DNA of 64,000 nt from Syngnathus acus (taxonomy: Eukaryota; Chordata; Actinopteri; Syngnathiformes; Syngnathidae). The translations under genes were made by a program, and so were the position numbers. Shown one piece after another: positions 24,490 to 36,391 of the stretch. A model generated the notes under the pieces. That model saw nothing but the letters and a program-made list of their open reading frames with translations. It was not told the DNA's origin and searched no databases. The DNA lies in contig NC_051098.1 of the NCBI RefSeq assembly GCF_901709675.1, positions 3,314,500 to 3,378,499 on the forward strand, given 5' to 3'. Numbering within the stretch: position 1 is the first letter of the stretch; each line of letters begins with the position of its first letter.

Positions 24490-25949
24490 TACCGTAATTT
24501 TCGGACTAAAAGTCGCTCCGGAATATAGGTCGCATGAGACATAAAATGCACAATAACGTGAAAAAAAACATATAAGTCGCTCCGGAGTACAAGTCGCATT
24601 TTGGGGGAAATTTATTCGACAAAATCCAACACCAAGAACAGACATGAACGAGCAACAACAGGCTAAACGATAGGTATGCTAACGTGACATAAACATAAAC
24701 GAAGAGCTGAGAACGGGCCTGACGTAATATTCCGAGTTATTCAAATAACTATTACATAAATAACACGTTTATAAAACCATCTGTGTCACTCCAATTCATT
24801 AAATCCATCGATCGTCCTTTATGGAAACGATGCCGCGTATGCGCCGCGCCGCCTAAATATTCTAAATATTCCACAGACCCATATAACGATATATAAAGTA
24901 TATATCAAATAACTATCAAAAGTCAAAGTCAGTCATATAAACAACAATATTATCAAACCATCTGTGTCACTCCAAATCATTAAATCCATCGATCAAATTC
25001 CTCGTCCTTTGTCAACAACGGCCTGACGTCAGCCTCGTCGTTATTCCACAGATCTAGTATATAACTATATTATAGCATTAACAAAGTACAAGGAAAGACG
25101 TAGGTTCGGTAAACGTCTCTTTATTTAACAAAACAAGAGTTCAACGAGCCAACAACTACTGAACTGTAACGATAAAAATATATACAAGTTGCTATACGAA
25201 ATAAAATATATCAAATAACTATAACATAAATAGTTCACCACCACACGGCCCCAAGCACCGGCGTGGACTTCCAGGTGTGTGGCGGCGTGGACTTCCATCC
25301 CCGGAGGTGGCACTTCCAGCCACGGAGGTGGAAGAGAGCTCCATAGAATAGGACCGGGCGTGCGTAAAAGCCATGTCCGAGCCCCATCCACCGTCCCCGG
25401 ACAGCCACCCGGCCGAGCGCCGGCCCCCGACTTCCATCCACGGAGGTGAAAGAGAGCTCCGTAGAGTAGGACCGGGCGTGCGTAAAAGCTATGTCCGAGC
25501 CCCAACCACCGTCCCTGGACAGCCACCCGGCTGAGCGCCGGCCCCCGACTTCAATCCACGGAGGTGAAAGAGAGCTCTGTAGAGTAGGACCGGCCATGCG
25601 TAAAAGCCATAATAGTTTTTAAAACCTTTTGGGTCACTTCAAATCATTAAAACCTTCAAACTCTTCGTCCTCCGTGTCACTTACAAACAAAGCCGCTAAT
25701 GATGCCGGTAGTACGTGGGGCCCTTCGTCATCGTCGTCATCCCGTGATTGAATCTTTGTCCTTGATGTAAACATCCACCGCGCCGCGCCACTGACGTCAC
25801 TTGGCGGTTCGTTTATCGCAGTTTAACTTCTTTTTTATTTTTGTTAAAAATTTGTGAAAAAATTCACATATAAGTCGCTCCTCAGTATAAGTCGCCCCGC
25901 CACCCAAACTATGAAAAAAACCGCGACTTATTGTCCGAAAATTACGGTA
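24490..25949 (-). mobile_element. TIR element, family G, complete, inverted (G6)
   Basis: Left end TACCGTAATTTTCGGACTAA, right end ending ATTACGGTA with CGACTTATTGTCCGAAA. Three tandem units of about 115 bp (25240-25615, minus strand) and the LSDTEDEE-type tail (about 25690-25640, minus strand) correspond to those in G4. 1460 bp. Confidence 0.78.
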
Positions 25950-26213
25950 TTTAAAATTGTCATTTTGTTTGGCTCATACATCTCTTGCAAAACATCAGGT
26001 TAGGATCAGTGCTGGTAAATGTTTTTTTTCACCTTTGTTTACTTAACATGAGTTCAACCGAAAAGGCAAGCAGACCTTTGTAAAGAATTCACCTTAGATG
26101 CATAACTGCATGCATCATTCCATGTGAAATTAGCAGACTTTCATTTCACACATTCTTATTGTGGTATTTGGGTTTCTGTATCAGAAATTCACATCCCTAG
26201 CGAGGTAACTTAC

Positions 26214-26402
26214 TAGGAGAAGGCCACAGGGACAACCCAGGACACGCTGGAGAGATTAAAACGTCCGGTTTGCCTGAGAATGCCTCGAGTTGAAAGAGTT
26301 GGAAAAGGTGGCTGGACAGAGGGAAGTCTGGCCCTGCCTGCAGAAGCTGCTGCCCCCAAGATCAGCCCTCGAATTAGCTGAAGAAAATAAATGGATGGAT
26401 CC
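26214..26402 (+). mobile_element. Rex3/RTE-type LINE 3' fragment
   Basis: Contains CCACAGGGACAACCCAGGAC, GGTGGCTGGACAGAGGGAAG and ends AAATGGATGGATCC. This is the widespread fish Rex3 (RTE clade) 3' end with its GGAT tail. No ORF left. Confidence 0.65.
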
Positions 26403-27072
26403 TCTCATTGAAAGATTTTGGTCTAATGAAAATTCAACCACTGCCACCTGAACCTCAAATTTTGGCCACTCAAGTATTCTTGTAGCCAATTTGAGGGGCT
26501 TTTAAAAGGACAACAAAACATACAAAAATTAGCCCAAGAACACATGTGCAGCAGAATTCAGCCCAATCGTAATCTTTGTGGAAATTCTGGCATATCCTAA
26601 TTTTTGTGCATGGACAAGCCTTGCTATTCATCTTTGCTACTTTGTCAGACCGGTCTGCGCTAAATTGGCCATTCTGGCGCAGCATCGGTGTGTCCTTGAA
26701 AATATTGTACGCCTGAAAGATTGAGAATTTGATGGCAAAGAATCAGTGTAAACTGTAAATAACTCTAAATACTGGCAAAGATTTTTACAGTTGAAAAAAA
26801 CTGAATAATTCACAAAACTTTTTCGTATCTTGACATTGCTGCATTGCTAAATTGCCTCAGCAGATTAGTGGAGAGTAATGATTAAGGTCCAGTGCTTTGT
26901 GAGATGCTGAGCATCTAGGAAAGTTGTATGCAGCATTAAATCCATGTCATTGACTCCTTGTTGGTAAAAGGATAAAGCCAATGTCCTGAATTTAGATGAA
27001 AGGGCATCTTATGGTACTTATTACCTCTTGAATGTTTTTCCAGATAATAGACTGACACAGAGGTCAAACAAG
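26403..27072. other. intron sequence, nothing recognised
   Basis: No repeats or coding relics recognised. Confidence 0.5.
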
Positions 27073-28534
27073 ACTTGACTTAGACTTAGACAAACTTTAT
27101 TGTCATTTTGTCAACACTGGGTGAACACAAAACGAAATTACGTTGCATACGGCTTTCAACAATGTAGTGATATTGCGGCTGGTTAAAAAGTGACATTCTA
27201 TATAAAAATATGAAATAAGATAAGTATAAAGTACAAAGTGCAGCAGTGATAAAGTATGTAAACAGTGCAGGAGACAAAAACAGTATTTACAAGTGTGCAG
27301 AGGAATGCTAAGTTTGAATGTTCAACAGTCTGACGACAGCAGGGAAAAAACTATTGCAGAACCTGGTGGACCTGCAGCGGATGCTGCGAAACCTCTTCCC
27401 AGAGGGCAGCAGGGAGAACAGTCCATGGTGGGGGTGTGATGGGTCACTGATAATATTACGGGCTCGGGACACGCAGCGCTGGGATGACAAGTCCTGAATG
27501 GAGGGGAGAGGAGCCCCGATGATCCTCTCTGCTGTCCTCACCACTCTCCTCAGGTTCTTCCAATCGGAGGCGCTGCAACCTCCACACCACACCGAGAGAC
27601 AGCTTGTCAGAATGCTCTCTATGGTGCTTCGGTAGAACGTCCTCATGATGGGTGGGGGCAGGTGGGTTCTCCTCATCCTCCGCAGGAAGTACAAGCGCTT
27701 CTGTGCCCTCTTGACCAGTGTTGTGGTGTTCACAGTCCAGGTGAGGTCGTCTGTGATGTGGACCCCCAGGAATTTAGTGCTGCTGACCACCTCCACAGCT
27801 GAGCTGTTGATGATCAGTGGAGCGTGGTGAGGCTGGTTCTTCCTGAAGTCGACGATGATCTCCTTCGTCTTCTCCACATTCAGAATCAGGCTATTGTCTC
27901 TGCACCAGCCCACCAACTGCTCCACCTCCTCTCTGTAGTCCAGGTCGTTGTTGTCACTGATGAGGCCCACCACCGTTGTGTCGTCTGCAAACTTCACGAT
28001 GTGATTGGTGGTGAACCTGGGGGCGCAGTCGTGTGTCTTCAGGGTGAACAGCAGGGGGCTCAGGACGCAGCCCTGAGGGGAGCCTGTGCTGAGGGTGATG
28101 ACATCTGAGGTGTTCTGTCCGACCCGGACTGACTGAGGTCTGTTGGTGAGGAAGTCTAGCAGCCAGTTTCGAAGGGGGGTGCTGAAGCCCAGGTGTTCCA
28201 GTTTTTCCACCAGATGCTGTGGAATGATGGTGTTAAACGCTGAGCTGAAGTCCAGGAACAGCAACCGCACGTGGGTGTTCCTCTTCTCCAGGTGAGCCAG
28301 GCTCAGGTGAAGAACGGAGGAGATGGCATCCTCAGTAGAGCGGTTCTGCCGGTAGGCAAACTGGAACGGGTCGAATGTTGGGGGGAGTCTGGAGACGATG
28401 TGTCCTTTGAGCAGCCTTTCGAAGCACTTCATCATGATGGGAGTCAGTGCCACAGGTCTGTAGTCATTCAATGAGGTGATTTGAGGTTTCTTCGGCACCG
28501 GAATGATGGAGGCAGCCTTGAAGCATACTGGCAT
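27073..28534 (-). mobile_element. 5'-truncated LINE (copy B, sister of copy A)
   Basis: Reverse transcriptase frame open over 408 residues (28534-27308, minus) with [27 protein letters not shown] and [11 protein letters not shown]. Only a few residues differ from copy A at 9241-10968 (for example RDNSL versus RDDSL). The 3' end has AAGTCTAAGTCAAGTC repeats. The endonuclease and first RT segment are missing. No catalytic residue loss seen in the remaining part. Confidence 0.88.
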
Positions 28535-28767
28535 ATCGTCGCTGAATTTGTTTAAACACTGCTATAGTCAGACTACTCTTCAAATTATCCATGTCATTTT
28601 TGTAAATCTTGCCGAGTGAATATCTGTGTGTTTAAGGAAGTAAATTTGAAGAACAGACTTGTTCAACCATTGAGAAAATGAATGTTCACTAACAAATTAT
28701 CCTATTTAATTAAATTAATTTGACAGCCATGATGAAAATGATCACCAACCACCAGCACTGTCAAACC

Positions 28768-29508
28768 CAGTGTTGGGAACATTACTTTAAAAAAGTAATT
28801 AGTTATAGTTACTCACTACTTGATCCAAAAAGTAACTGTGTTAGTAACTGAATTACTTTAAAATAAAAGTAACTGGGTTACCAGGGAAAGTAACTATTTG
28901 CGTTACTGTAAAAAAAAAAAAAATGCTATATGTCAAAGAATTTGGATTTTTCTGAGCAGTTTTCACAAGTCAGTTGAAATGAGTGGAACAGATAGGTACT
29001 TAAGGTACATAACCGTCAATATTTATTGCACAATGTTTATCCTGCACTTGAAGTATTTTGTTCACAACAAAAGTAAACATTTCAACAACATAAAGTGTGT
29101 TTAACGCTGTTCTCTTAATTCAATAAATCAAACTCCCAATCTCAGACAACTGCTTTGGTAGACATTCTTTCTTTAAGTATTTCCTTCAAAAGTAAGTAGT
29201 TAAACAATATAAAGTGCGTTTGCTGTGTGCGATTACGCGTGTGTGCGTGAAGCGCGTGGCCGGGCTCGTGTAAAAACATTGGCTCCCGATTGATTACCAT
29301 GAAACACGTCTCTGCCTTAGCCAATCCTAATGGCTTATCTCGTTGTTAACCCACCCAGTCTCCACTTTGTGTGTGGAGCAGCCAGGGTTGCGCCAGGATT
29401 ACGCAGTTTATTCAATCAATTCATAGTAACGCACCACATTTAACGTTCAGTAACGATAACGATGTTATAACGACAGAAACAGTAATTAGTTCGATTACCA
29501 CGTTACAG
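28768..29508. mobile_element. non-autonomous hAT element
   Basis: Starts CAGTGTTGGGAACATTACTT and is flanked by an exact 8-bp duplication GTCAAACC (28760-28767 and 29509-29516), the hAT hallmark. The ends contain repeated GTAATTAGT/AGTAACT motifs. No transposase. 741 bp. Confidence 0.85.
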
Positions 29509-29516
29509 GTCAAACC

Positions 29517-30040
29517 TCAGATCCCTTTCACTTTCTCCAACATATAAAAGTTGAACAGTAATCCAGAACATTTTCTACATACACTACTAACACGCACTGT
29601 GAACAAGTACTACAGTAAAAAGACACACTAACTTTGAATAGCAAACAGGTCATTCAAAATTAAAATCTTCAATTTGACATTTTTTACATGCAGTTGAATG
29701 CACTTCAACGATTTATTGAAGGACATTTTGCCCACAGTTTTGAATGTGCATTATGCATAATTATTGAGCTAGGCTCAAGATCACGTTTGATAGGGATGGG
29801 TACCGTTAAGATTTTAACGATATGGCCACTCTTAACAATATTGCTTATTTATCTGCTAGTTTAACACCGAGTTGGTTAATGCAACGACTCCAATCAGGAT
29901 GGGCCTGGTGAATGCTAGCAAACCTTCATTGTTAAAGATTTATTCTGTGCCTGGCTCCTGATGTCTAGATTTCCGTTGAGTGACAGGGGCATACACCAAT
30001 GAGTCTGCTGTTTTATTTAATCTATCTATTTTACTTTAAT
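29517..30040. other. intron sequence, nothing recognised
   Basis: AT-rich, no features seen. Confidence 0.45.
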
Positions 30041-30042
30041 TC

Positions 30043-30320
30043 CCAGAGGCAAAGGAGTGGGGTTAGCAATGCTGGCTCCTTTCAACAATATTGAACAGAG
30101 CTTTTTTGAGCTGGGTCACCTCTCTGTACCGTTGTACGTGATGGTTTACAGACAACCTTAGTACAATGAATACTTTACTGGTGACCTTTCTGTGAGTAGA
30201 GATTAATGCTCTAATCGCTGGAAACTTCCATATTGATGTCTGGTGTCCAGACTCTCAAAAAAAGACATTTCTATATCACATTGACTCTTTTAATCTTCTT
30301 ACTTTTTAACTTTTAAATCT
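30043..30320 (+). pseudogene. decayed LINE endonuclease relic
   Basis: Frame pieces GKGVGLAMLAPFNNIEQ and LYVMVYRQP, then after stops IAGNFHIDVWCPDSQKK, fit an AP endonuclease (YRPP and GDFN-like blocks). Several stops and shifts. Very old copy. Confidence 0.55.
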
Positions 30321-30620
30321 TAAAAGTCATGTTTTCTGGCCAAATGCATGTACTTTTGTGCTTTATTTTCCAACCGGGCGACCCTGCTTGTCGATGTTGA
30401 ACGAAATAGCCACTGCCTCTCCAGAAGGTTATAAAAACATAAGTGCGGGTCAGGAGGAACCAAAGAGCACTTAGGTTATATTCACACTGCAGGGCATAAT
30501 GGCCATTTAAAATTATTTGTTAAATCCAATCGTTTATGCACTCCTTTACAATACAAAAACAAATCTGAATTCTAATATGACCTGGGTGACACGCATGCAT
30601 ACAGAACAATGTCACATGGC

Positions 30621-30668
30621 ATAGAGAAATGCCCCTATATGATTCTGCATATAGGGGCATTTCTCTAT
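30621..30668. repeat. perfect 21-bp inverted repeat (hairpin)
   Basis: ATAGAGAAATGCCCCTATAT plus one G (30621-30641) is followed by a 6-nt loop ATTCTG and its exact reverse complement (30648-30668). No mismatch in the stem. Confidence 0.95.
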
Positions 30669-30893
30669 TTGCAGCGTGACAGCTTGATTCATCTGGTTAC
30701 AGTCATCAGAAATCCCAAAGAGAAAAAGAAGAGCGAGGCGAAAGGACGGATACATGTAGGTAGAAATGAGAGACGTGTCCCTAGCTCATGTCATTTCCAG
30801 GAGAGTGCAACTAAAGACGACCACACATATTGACTCGTGTCTCAAACCGACCATCTTTGTGGCTCCATTATTACTATCGTCACATATGTCCAC

Positions 30894-31437
30894 TAGGGGT
30901 GTAACGATTCATCGATACACATCGATTAATCGATATAATGCTCTACGATTTGTTGGCATCGATGCAAAACGTAAACATCGATCTATATCGCCCGTTTTTG
31001 ACCTCGGACATTAGACGCGACTTTATTTTGAAATCCAGTTCATTGTTGCTCGCTTCCTCTTTCCGGGAGCAGTGCGCGGCGTGTTGTGTTGTGAGCAGAG
31101 CAGGCACGTGAAAGGGGAGCCGACAACTACGCGGCTCCTGGGCTGGTGCTATGGCTAGTGTCCAAGAAGACGGGGAAATTCGCTCCCCTTTGGGCTTCAA
31201 GTCATTCGTTTGGAAGCACTTTGTAATTTCCTAAATAAAGAGTTTGCAGTACCTTGTTGATTTTGCGTATGAATTGTTATAAATCAGGATATTGTTCTAT
31301 ATCGATCGTAGAGCACTATATCGTGATGTATCGTGAATGAATCACAGCAGGCTTAAAGATATCGGCAAATATCGTATCGTGGGTCTTTGTATCGATATGA
31401 TATCGTATCGTGACAAAACCCGCGATTTACACCCCTA
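30894..31437 (+). mobile_element. non-autonomous hAT element (copy H1)
   Basis: Ends TAGGGGTGTAACGATTC and TTACACCCCTA, flanked by exact 8-bp duplication ATGTCCAC (30886-30893 and 31438-31445). Inside is the start of a BED-type transposase, MASVQEDGEIRSPLGFKSFV followed by WKHF, then an internal deletion. Repeated ATCGAT motifs near both ends. 544 bp. Confidence 0.9.
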
Positions 31438-31445
31438 ATGTCCAC

Positions 31446-31742
31446 TTTATGCTTTATGTTTCAAGTGGGATTAAATTTAAATCAAATATGATTATGTATA
31501 TGATATCATTGTTACTGTTCCAAATTTTGCAGATGCTAACATAAAATCAATCATGAGTAATCCTTCCGTGTCTCCATTTGCCCCGACACCCCTCATACAC
31601 GGCTCATTATAAGCGTGACTCATAAATATGTAAAGTGTCAATATGTTGCTTATTGCGTTGAATGCAAGAAGAGTGTAGAACCACATTAATGTTTTTATTG
31701 TCTTTATGTGGCCAAATGAGAGAATAGCAGCCAAATTACTAG
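31446..31742. other. intron sequence, nothing recognised
   Basis: Just under 300 bp of AT-rich intron. Confidence 0.5.
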
Positions 31743-31840
31743 TAGCGTATTTTCCGCACTATAAGGCACACCTAAAAGCCTTGCATTTTCTCAAAACTGA
31801 AGGTGTGCCTTTTATGTGGACCAAATTCCAAAATCCAGTA
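31743..31840. mobile_element. TIR element end, family C (C2)
   Basis: GTATTTTCCGCACTATAAGG followed by CACACCTAAAAGCC and TGTGGACCAAATTCCAAAAT, matching the left end of the element at 17027. Only one end is present. Confidence 0.6.
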
Positions 31841-31844
31841 GGTG

Positions 31845-32127
31845 CAATAAGCGAGGGGGACACCTGAACTGGTTGCCAGCCAATCACAGGGCACACAGAG
31901 ATGAACAACCATCCGCACTCGCACCCGTACCTTCGGGCAATTTGGAGTGCTTAATCAGCTTACCATGCATGCTTTTGGGATGCGGGAGGAAACCCAAGTG
32001 CTCGGAGAATACCCACGTAAGGCAAGAACATGCAATCCCCACACAGGGAGGGCCGGAGGTGGAATCGAATTCACACCCTCTGAACTGTGAGGCGGATATG
32101 CTAACCAGTGCTTCACCGTGCCGCCCA
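31845..32127 (-). mobile_element. tRNA-derived SINE (reverse)
   Basis: Read on the minus strand it has the tRNA-like head (GGCGGCACGGTGAAGCACTG), a B-box-like GAATTCGATTCC, then the conserved body with GTATTCTCCGAGCACTTGGG. The same family as the SINE at 49895-50240 (GTTCTCCCCATGCCTGCGTG body). The TGGA tail is missing. Confidence 0.75.
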
Positions 32128-32162
32128 AGTGAAATATTTTATTTTTAAAAGTGAAGTGAAAG

Positions 32163-32596
32163 TACAGTGATCCCTCGCCAATTTGCATTTCAGCTATTGT
32201 GGAGGCTGAAATTCAGCAGCTTTTTGAGTGACGGGAGAACGGCGTTTAAATACACGCTGATAGCACGGGGCGTGTCTCTGAGCGATGAACAGGAGATTCA
32301 TGCAGAACCATGACTCACTTTGGTTTCGCCACGCATGATGTCCATGATGTTAGTGTAGTGTGGTAATTCTAAAGGTAGGTACTTTGCATTGCTTGGCAAG
32401 GAAAAACTTTCTTCCAATAGACTTGAAATACACCCATGCCCTCTAGCGGCCAAAAAGAAACACCACGTGTTGGAAATTTCAATACAATGATGTTCAACTT
32501 TCTAAATAATACACATATCGTTCCTACATCGCGGATTTTCATTTTTCTCGGGTGGTTCTGGAACGCATCTGCTGCGATAAACAAGGGATCACTGTA
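32163..32596. mobile_element. MITE with TACAGTGATCCCTCG ends
   Basis: Inverted ends TACAGTGATCCCTCG (32163) and CAAGGGATCACTGTA (32596), 434 bp, no ORF. The TA at each border fits a Tc1/mariner-type target. Confidence 0.75.
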
Positions 32597-32671
32597 TCTT
32601 AATATAAAAGTTATGTTTTGATAACGTGTTAGCAAGGACCCTGTCATTCAAAACTAAGAAATAAAATTACT

Positions 32672-33026
32672 TACACTACTGTTCAAAGGTTTGTGGTCAC
32701 CCAGACAATTTAGTGTTTTCCATGAAAACTAACACGACTGCACAAGGGTTTTCAAGGGTTTTCTAATTATCCATTAGCCTTCTAACACAATTAGCAAACA
32801 CAATGGACCATCAGAACACTGGAGAGATGGTTGCTGGAAATGGGCCTTTATACACATGTAGATATTACAATAAAAACCAGACGTTTGCAGCTAGAATAGT
32901 CATTTACCACATGAACAATATGTAGTGTATTCCTGATTAGATTAAGGTCATCCTCATTAGAAAAATAGCGATTTTATTTGATAAATAAGGACATTTTAAG
33001 TGACCCCAAACTTTTGAACTATAGTA
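32672..33026. mobile_element. MITE, Tc1/mariner-like
   Basis: Ends TACACTACTGTTCAAAGGTT and the reverse complement TACTATAGTTCAAAAGTTTG, both continuing into GGTCAC. About 355 bp with no coding region. Confidence 0.7.
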
Positions 33027-33518
33027 TATGCTTAATGTCACTACAGTTGAAAAAGTACAATAGCCATAAAATAAACTGTAAGTCCCTGACCCAGTTTTAA
33101 ATTAAACATTCATTGGCCGTTGAATGAATAAATATAGGCCGATGCTGATAATCGGCAAAATGACAAACACCGGCTCTGAAAATAGGCCCGGCCAATAATC
33201 GGTCTATCACATGTGGGAACATAATGTAGACGTAACGTTAAGAAAAAAAATCAAGCTCACATGAAATATCATTTGCATTATTACTCACAAAGGTAGCAGT
33301 TTATCACCTGATGACCACATTACACTTGTCAATTAGCATCCATGTGGCACATGCAGCAGACATATCGCCAAAAACAAATACCTCCAGTTTCCATGTTGAC
33401 AACTTTGTCTAGCTTGAGAATGGCAAATCTTAGGACAGCCTAGCTGCAGGGTCATGGATAGAGAAACTCAATGTGGCAGTGTTGTTTTGTAAAGTTCCGA
33501 CTAAATTTACATCATTGT
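33027..33518. other. intron sequence, nothing recognised
   Basis: No features seen beyond short low-complexity patches. Confidence 0.45.
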
Positions 33519-33695
33519 TGGACGAAAAGCCCAGCGCTGGATTGTATTTTTCCTGGAAACAGACAAGAATTGTGATTGAACTCAACCAACCTGTGTAAGT
33601 CTTTTTTTTGTTTCGGTGTCTTATTCTTTTCCTTAAACTGAAGAAAGAAATCGAGCATGCAGTGAGTGAATTGGATAACAGGTGATTGGCTATAG

Positions 33696-34607
33696 CAGTG
33701 GTCCCCAACCACCGGGCCGCGGACCGGTACCGGTCCGTGGGTCACTTGGTACCGGGCCGCGGAGCCGCACAGGAAAAAAAAAAAAAAAAATTATTATTTT
33801 ATTTTTTTTTTTCATTGACGATCAATTCATTCATGTTAAGACGCTCGTCCCGGTCACGTGACATGTTTCCCCAGTCGAGCCCGCAAAGCTAGCAAAAATG
33901 AGTAAGAATTTATTTTGAAAAATATAAAAAATTTGGCGAATCTCTCCCAATTACATCTGTCGGTGCATCTGAAAAATAAGGACTCTTGACACAGGGCGCT
34001 CGTCTCAGTCACGTGACATGTCACCACAGTCAAGCCCGCGAGGCAAGCAAAAATGAGCAAGAAACAGAGAAGTTTGGAAAGCTTCTTCGGAAAGGGAAAA
34101 ACGTCCAATGAGGACACTGAAGAAGAAGAGGCTACGACTTCTCAGAAAAGGAAAGCTGCATTTAAAAGAACATTTCTGGAGTCCTACTTAAAATATGGAT
34201 TTATCGCCACAGGTGACTCTGACGCGCCAAGTGCACTCCGCATATGTGGCGAAAGGCTAGCTAACGAGGCAATGAAGCCTTCAAACCTGCTTCGGCACAT
34301 GGAGACCAAGCATCCTGCATTTAAAGACAAACCTTAACCACTTCGGGTGTCATTGTCTCCGATTACGCCTAGATGGGAACGGCTCATTTCTGAGAAAAGA
34401 GCTCGGTGCTCCCACTAATTCAACGTTTTATTTTTATGTGGTTTATATTTGTTTTTATGCCAGTCGTATCATTTTATTTCATCCTATTTATATATATAAA
34501 TATTTAAATAATAAATATATAAATATATTTATTATATAAAGGCCGGTCCGCGAAAATATTTCTGACACGTAACCGGTCCGTGGTGCAAAAAAGGTTGGGG
34601 ACCACTG
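33696..34607 (+). mobile_element. hAT element with truncated BED-type transposase
   Basis: Ends CAGTGGTCCCCAACC and GGTTGGGGACCACTG (15-bp TIR), flanked by exact 8-bp duplication GGCTATAG (33688-33695 and 34608-34615). 912 bp. Confidence 0.92.
34053..34337 (+). pseudogene. hAT transposase N-terminal remnant (BED finger)
   Basis: 94 residues starting MSKKQRSLESFFGKGK, followed by an acidic stretch (EDTEEEEATT) and a BED-type finger ending NLLRHMETKHP. The expected first Cys of the finger is Arg (LRICGERL), probably a TGC-to-CGC change, so zinc binding is likely lost. The RNaseH-like catalytic domain is absent. Domestication seems unlikely given the broken finger. Confidence 0.75.
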
Positions 34608-34672
34608 GGCTATAGGCTCTTGCCGTGAAGCACGGGTAGCGCGCTTTCCAAATTGTGGACCAAATCCAACAG

Positions 34673-35452
34673 TAATTAGTCGCAAAAAAGTATTTATGAT
34701 ATTTTTTTACAAAGTGAAAGCAGGAAGCAGGCACCCCAAAACATTGCATTGTTGTGTATTACCTTTAAATTCCCAAACACACATTAGCAATTTTTAATGT
34801 GTCCCATCAAGGCTAATGGTTTTGTGAGAGCACTGAGGCCTGGCAAAGATCCGATTGGTGCCATCATCTTTCCCCCAAAATAGGCAGCCCACTGTTGACA
34901 GCCCGGTGTTGACAGATTCTCTGAGAAAATACAGGCTTGTTTGCTCTGCTAGTGAAAGTGCAGCATTCTGCAACCTGTCTGCCCTGTGTGCAACATCACA
35001 GGCAGTACAACTAGAGTACATTAGGCATCAGGGAAAGCTGACAAAACAAGAAATGATGTGGTGTGCTCTCAAATTTCAAAGCCAAATACAGAGCAAAGTA
35101 GAAGAGCCATGGGCAACTGGAGCTCTGGGAAGCTCCATCAGAAGATGGAGATCCATGCATGATCCAGACCCACTCAGACCCACTCAGTGGTGTGTGTCAA
35201 TATGAATGGGTTGACTGTCTCTATATACACCGGCATTGACACGAACAGTTAGTAGGGGCTCTAGCTTGCCATGACACTGAGCATGTAAGGAAAAGGAACT
35301 TCACTACTCTACAAGAAGCTCCATGTGATTCATATAAAACATGACCCTAAATAAAACAGGTATTATTCGATAAAAGAGGAAGAAACAATAGGGGTAGATT
35401 TATTAATTGAGGTCGCAGAGAGAATGCTTCCTCTGACAGAACAGGACCTTAA
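34673..35452. other. intron sequence, nothing recognised
   Basis: A 116-residue plus-strand frame (34855-35205) resembles no family I know. No repeat was recognised. Confidence 0.4.
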
Positions 35453-35457
35453 TGATT

Positions 35458-35846
35458 TGTCACGACTTGTCCCCGGTTATTTTATTATGTGTATGTTGTC
35501 ATGGTTTCTGTTAGTGTCTCTGTGTACTCGCCCCTCCCCTCCTGTGTCTGCCCATGATCAGTGTGATCACCCTCACCCGCATCTTGTATTTAAGTCCTGT
35601 CTGCCCCCCACTCCCCTGTCAGATTGTTCTTGTTTCTTGTCTCCTGTCTCACGTCTCACATCTTTGTCTGTCAGTTCTGTTTCTGTTAGCCAGTCTGTCG
35701 GTCAGTCACATTGTTGTTTTCTTAGGTTGTTATGTCAGTTTGTCCGTTGTCTGTTCCCCCTCATCTTCCCTTCCAACTCCCTTTTCCCACAATAAACCCT
35801 GGTCCGAGCTGCATTTGGTCGCCCTGCTCAATTCCGACCCGTGACA
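35458..35846 (+). mobile_element. solo LTR, Ty3/gypsy-type
   Basis: 389 bp, TGTCACGACTTGTCCCC to CCCGTGACA, flanked by exact 5-bp duplication TGATT (35453-35457 and 35847-35851). TATTTAAG promoter motif and CAATAAACCCTGGTCCGAGC near the end, shared with the LTRs at 2997 and 14108. Confidence 0.9.
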
Positions 35847-35851
35847 TGATT

Positions 35852-36391
35852 ACTGCTAAACACATGAATACACAGGCTCATTTTGCAGTCAGCTCCAATC
35901 ACATACATATATCCACTTAAAATAAAAAAGATAAAAAGTAACGAGATGGTTGGTTAATTTGTATGAAACTTGGTAAATGAAAAGATAGGCTAGGAAACGT
36001 TGTTCAAGAGGCCATTTCTTGTGCTAATGTTTAACACCAGAAAAATGGGTATGCTGTCAAAACGCAAATGTTGGCACTAAATACTTGATTACAGTCAAGT
36101 GTTCATGAGTGTGTGTGAGGACATGGTGTGGGCGAATGACACCGGCGGGTAGTCTGTACAACCAGACGATTTCGCATTGGGCCACGCTGCTTAAAGCCAC
36201 AATTCCGGTCCGTACATTAGTTTGCTTTAGCCAACAAATCCGTTATGAAATCAGCAAATAAACCACATTTGTCAAGAAGTCAATTTTTTTTTGTATAAGC
36301 GTGCACTTTTCATACTAAATGCGACCTCTGTCCATCTGGTGTGTGAACATGCGTCGTGAAGATGTTACAAAGATGACATCACGCCACTGCT
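35852..36391. other. intron sequence, nothing recognised
   Basis: No features seen. Confidence 0.45.

Larger units (their letters stand above)
33519..34672. repeat. dispersed repeat R1 (copy 1), interrupted by a hAT element
   Basis: 33519-33695 plus 34616-34672 align with 56028-56262: AAGCCCAGCGCTG, TTGAACTCAACCAACCTGTG, GGATAACAGGTGATTGGCT, GCACGGGTAGCGCGCTT, TGGACCAAATCCAACA. A hAT element splits this copy. It could be part of an LTR because both copies stop near CCAACA, but no partner terminus was found. Confidence 0.65.

Noticed and set aside
20460-25949. G4 and G6 as LTRs of one retrotransposon
   Set aside because: They are in opposite orientation and each has its own TIR terminus, so they are separate DNA elements.
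34855-35205. 116-residue plus-strand frame in the intron
   Set aside because: Starts with apparent coding-like composition but matches no family I know and has no splice signals or conserved motif.
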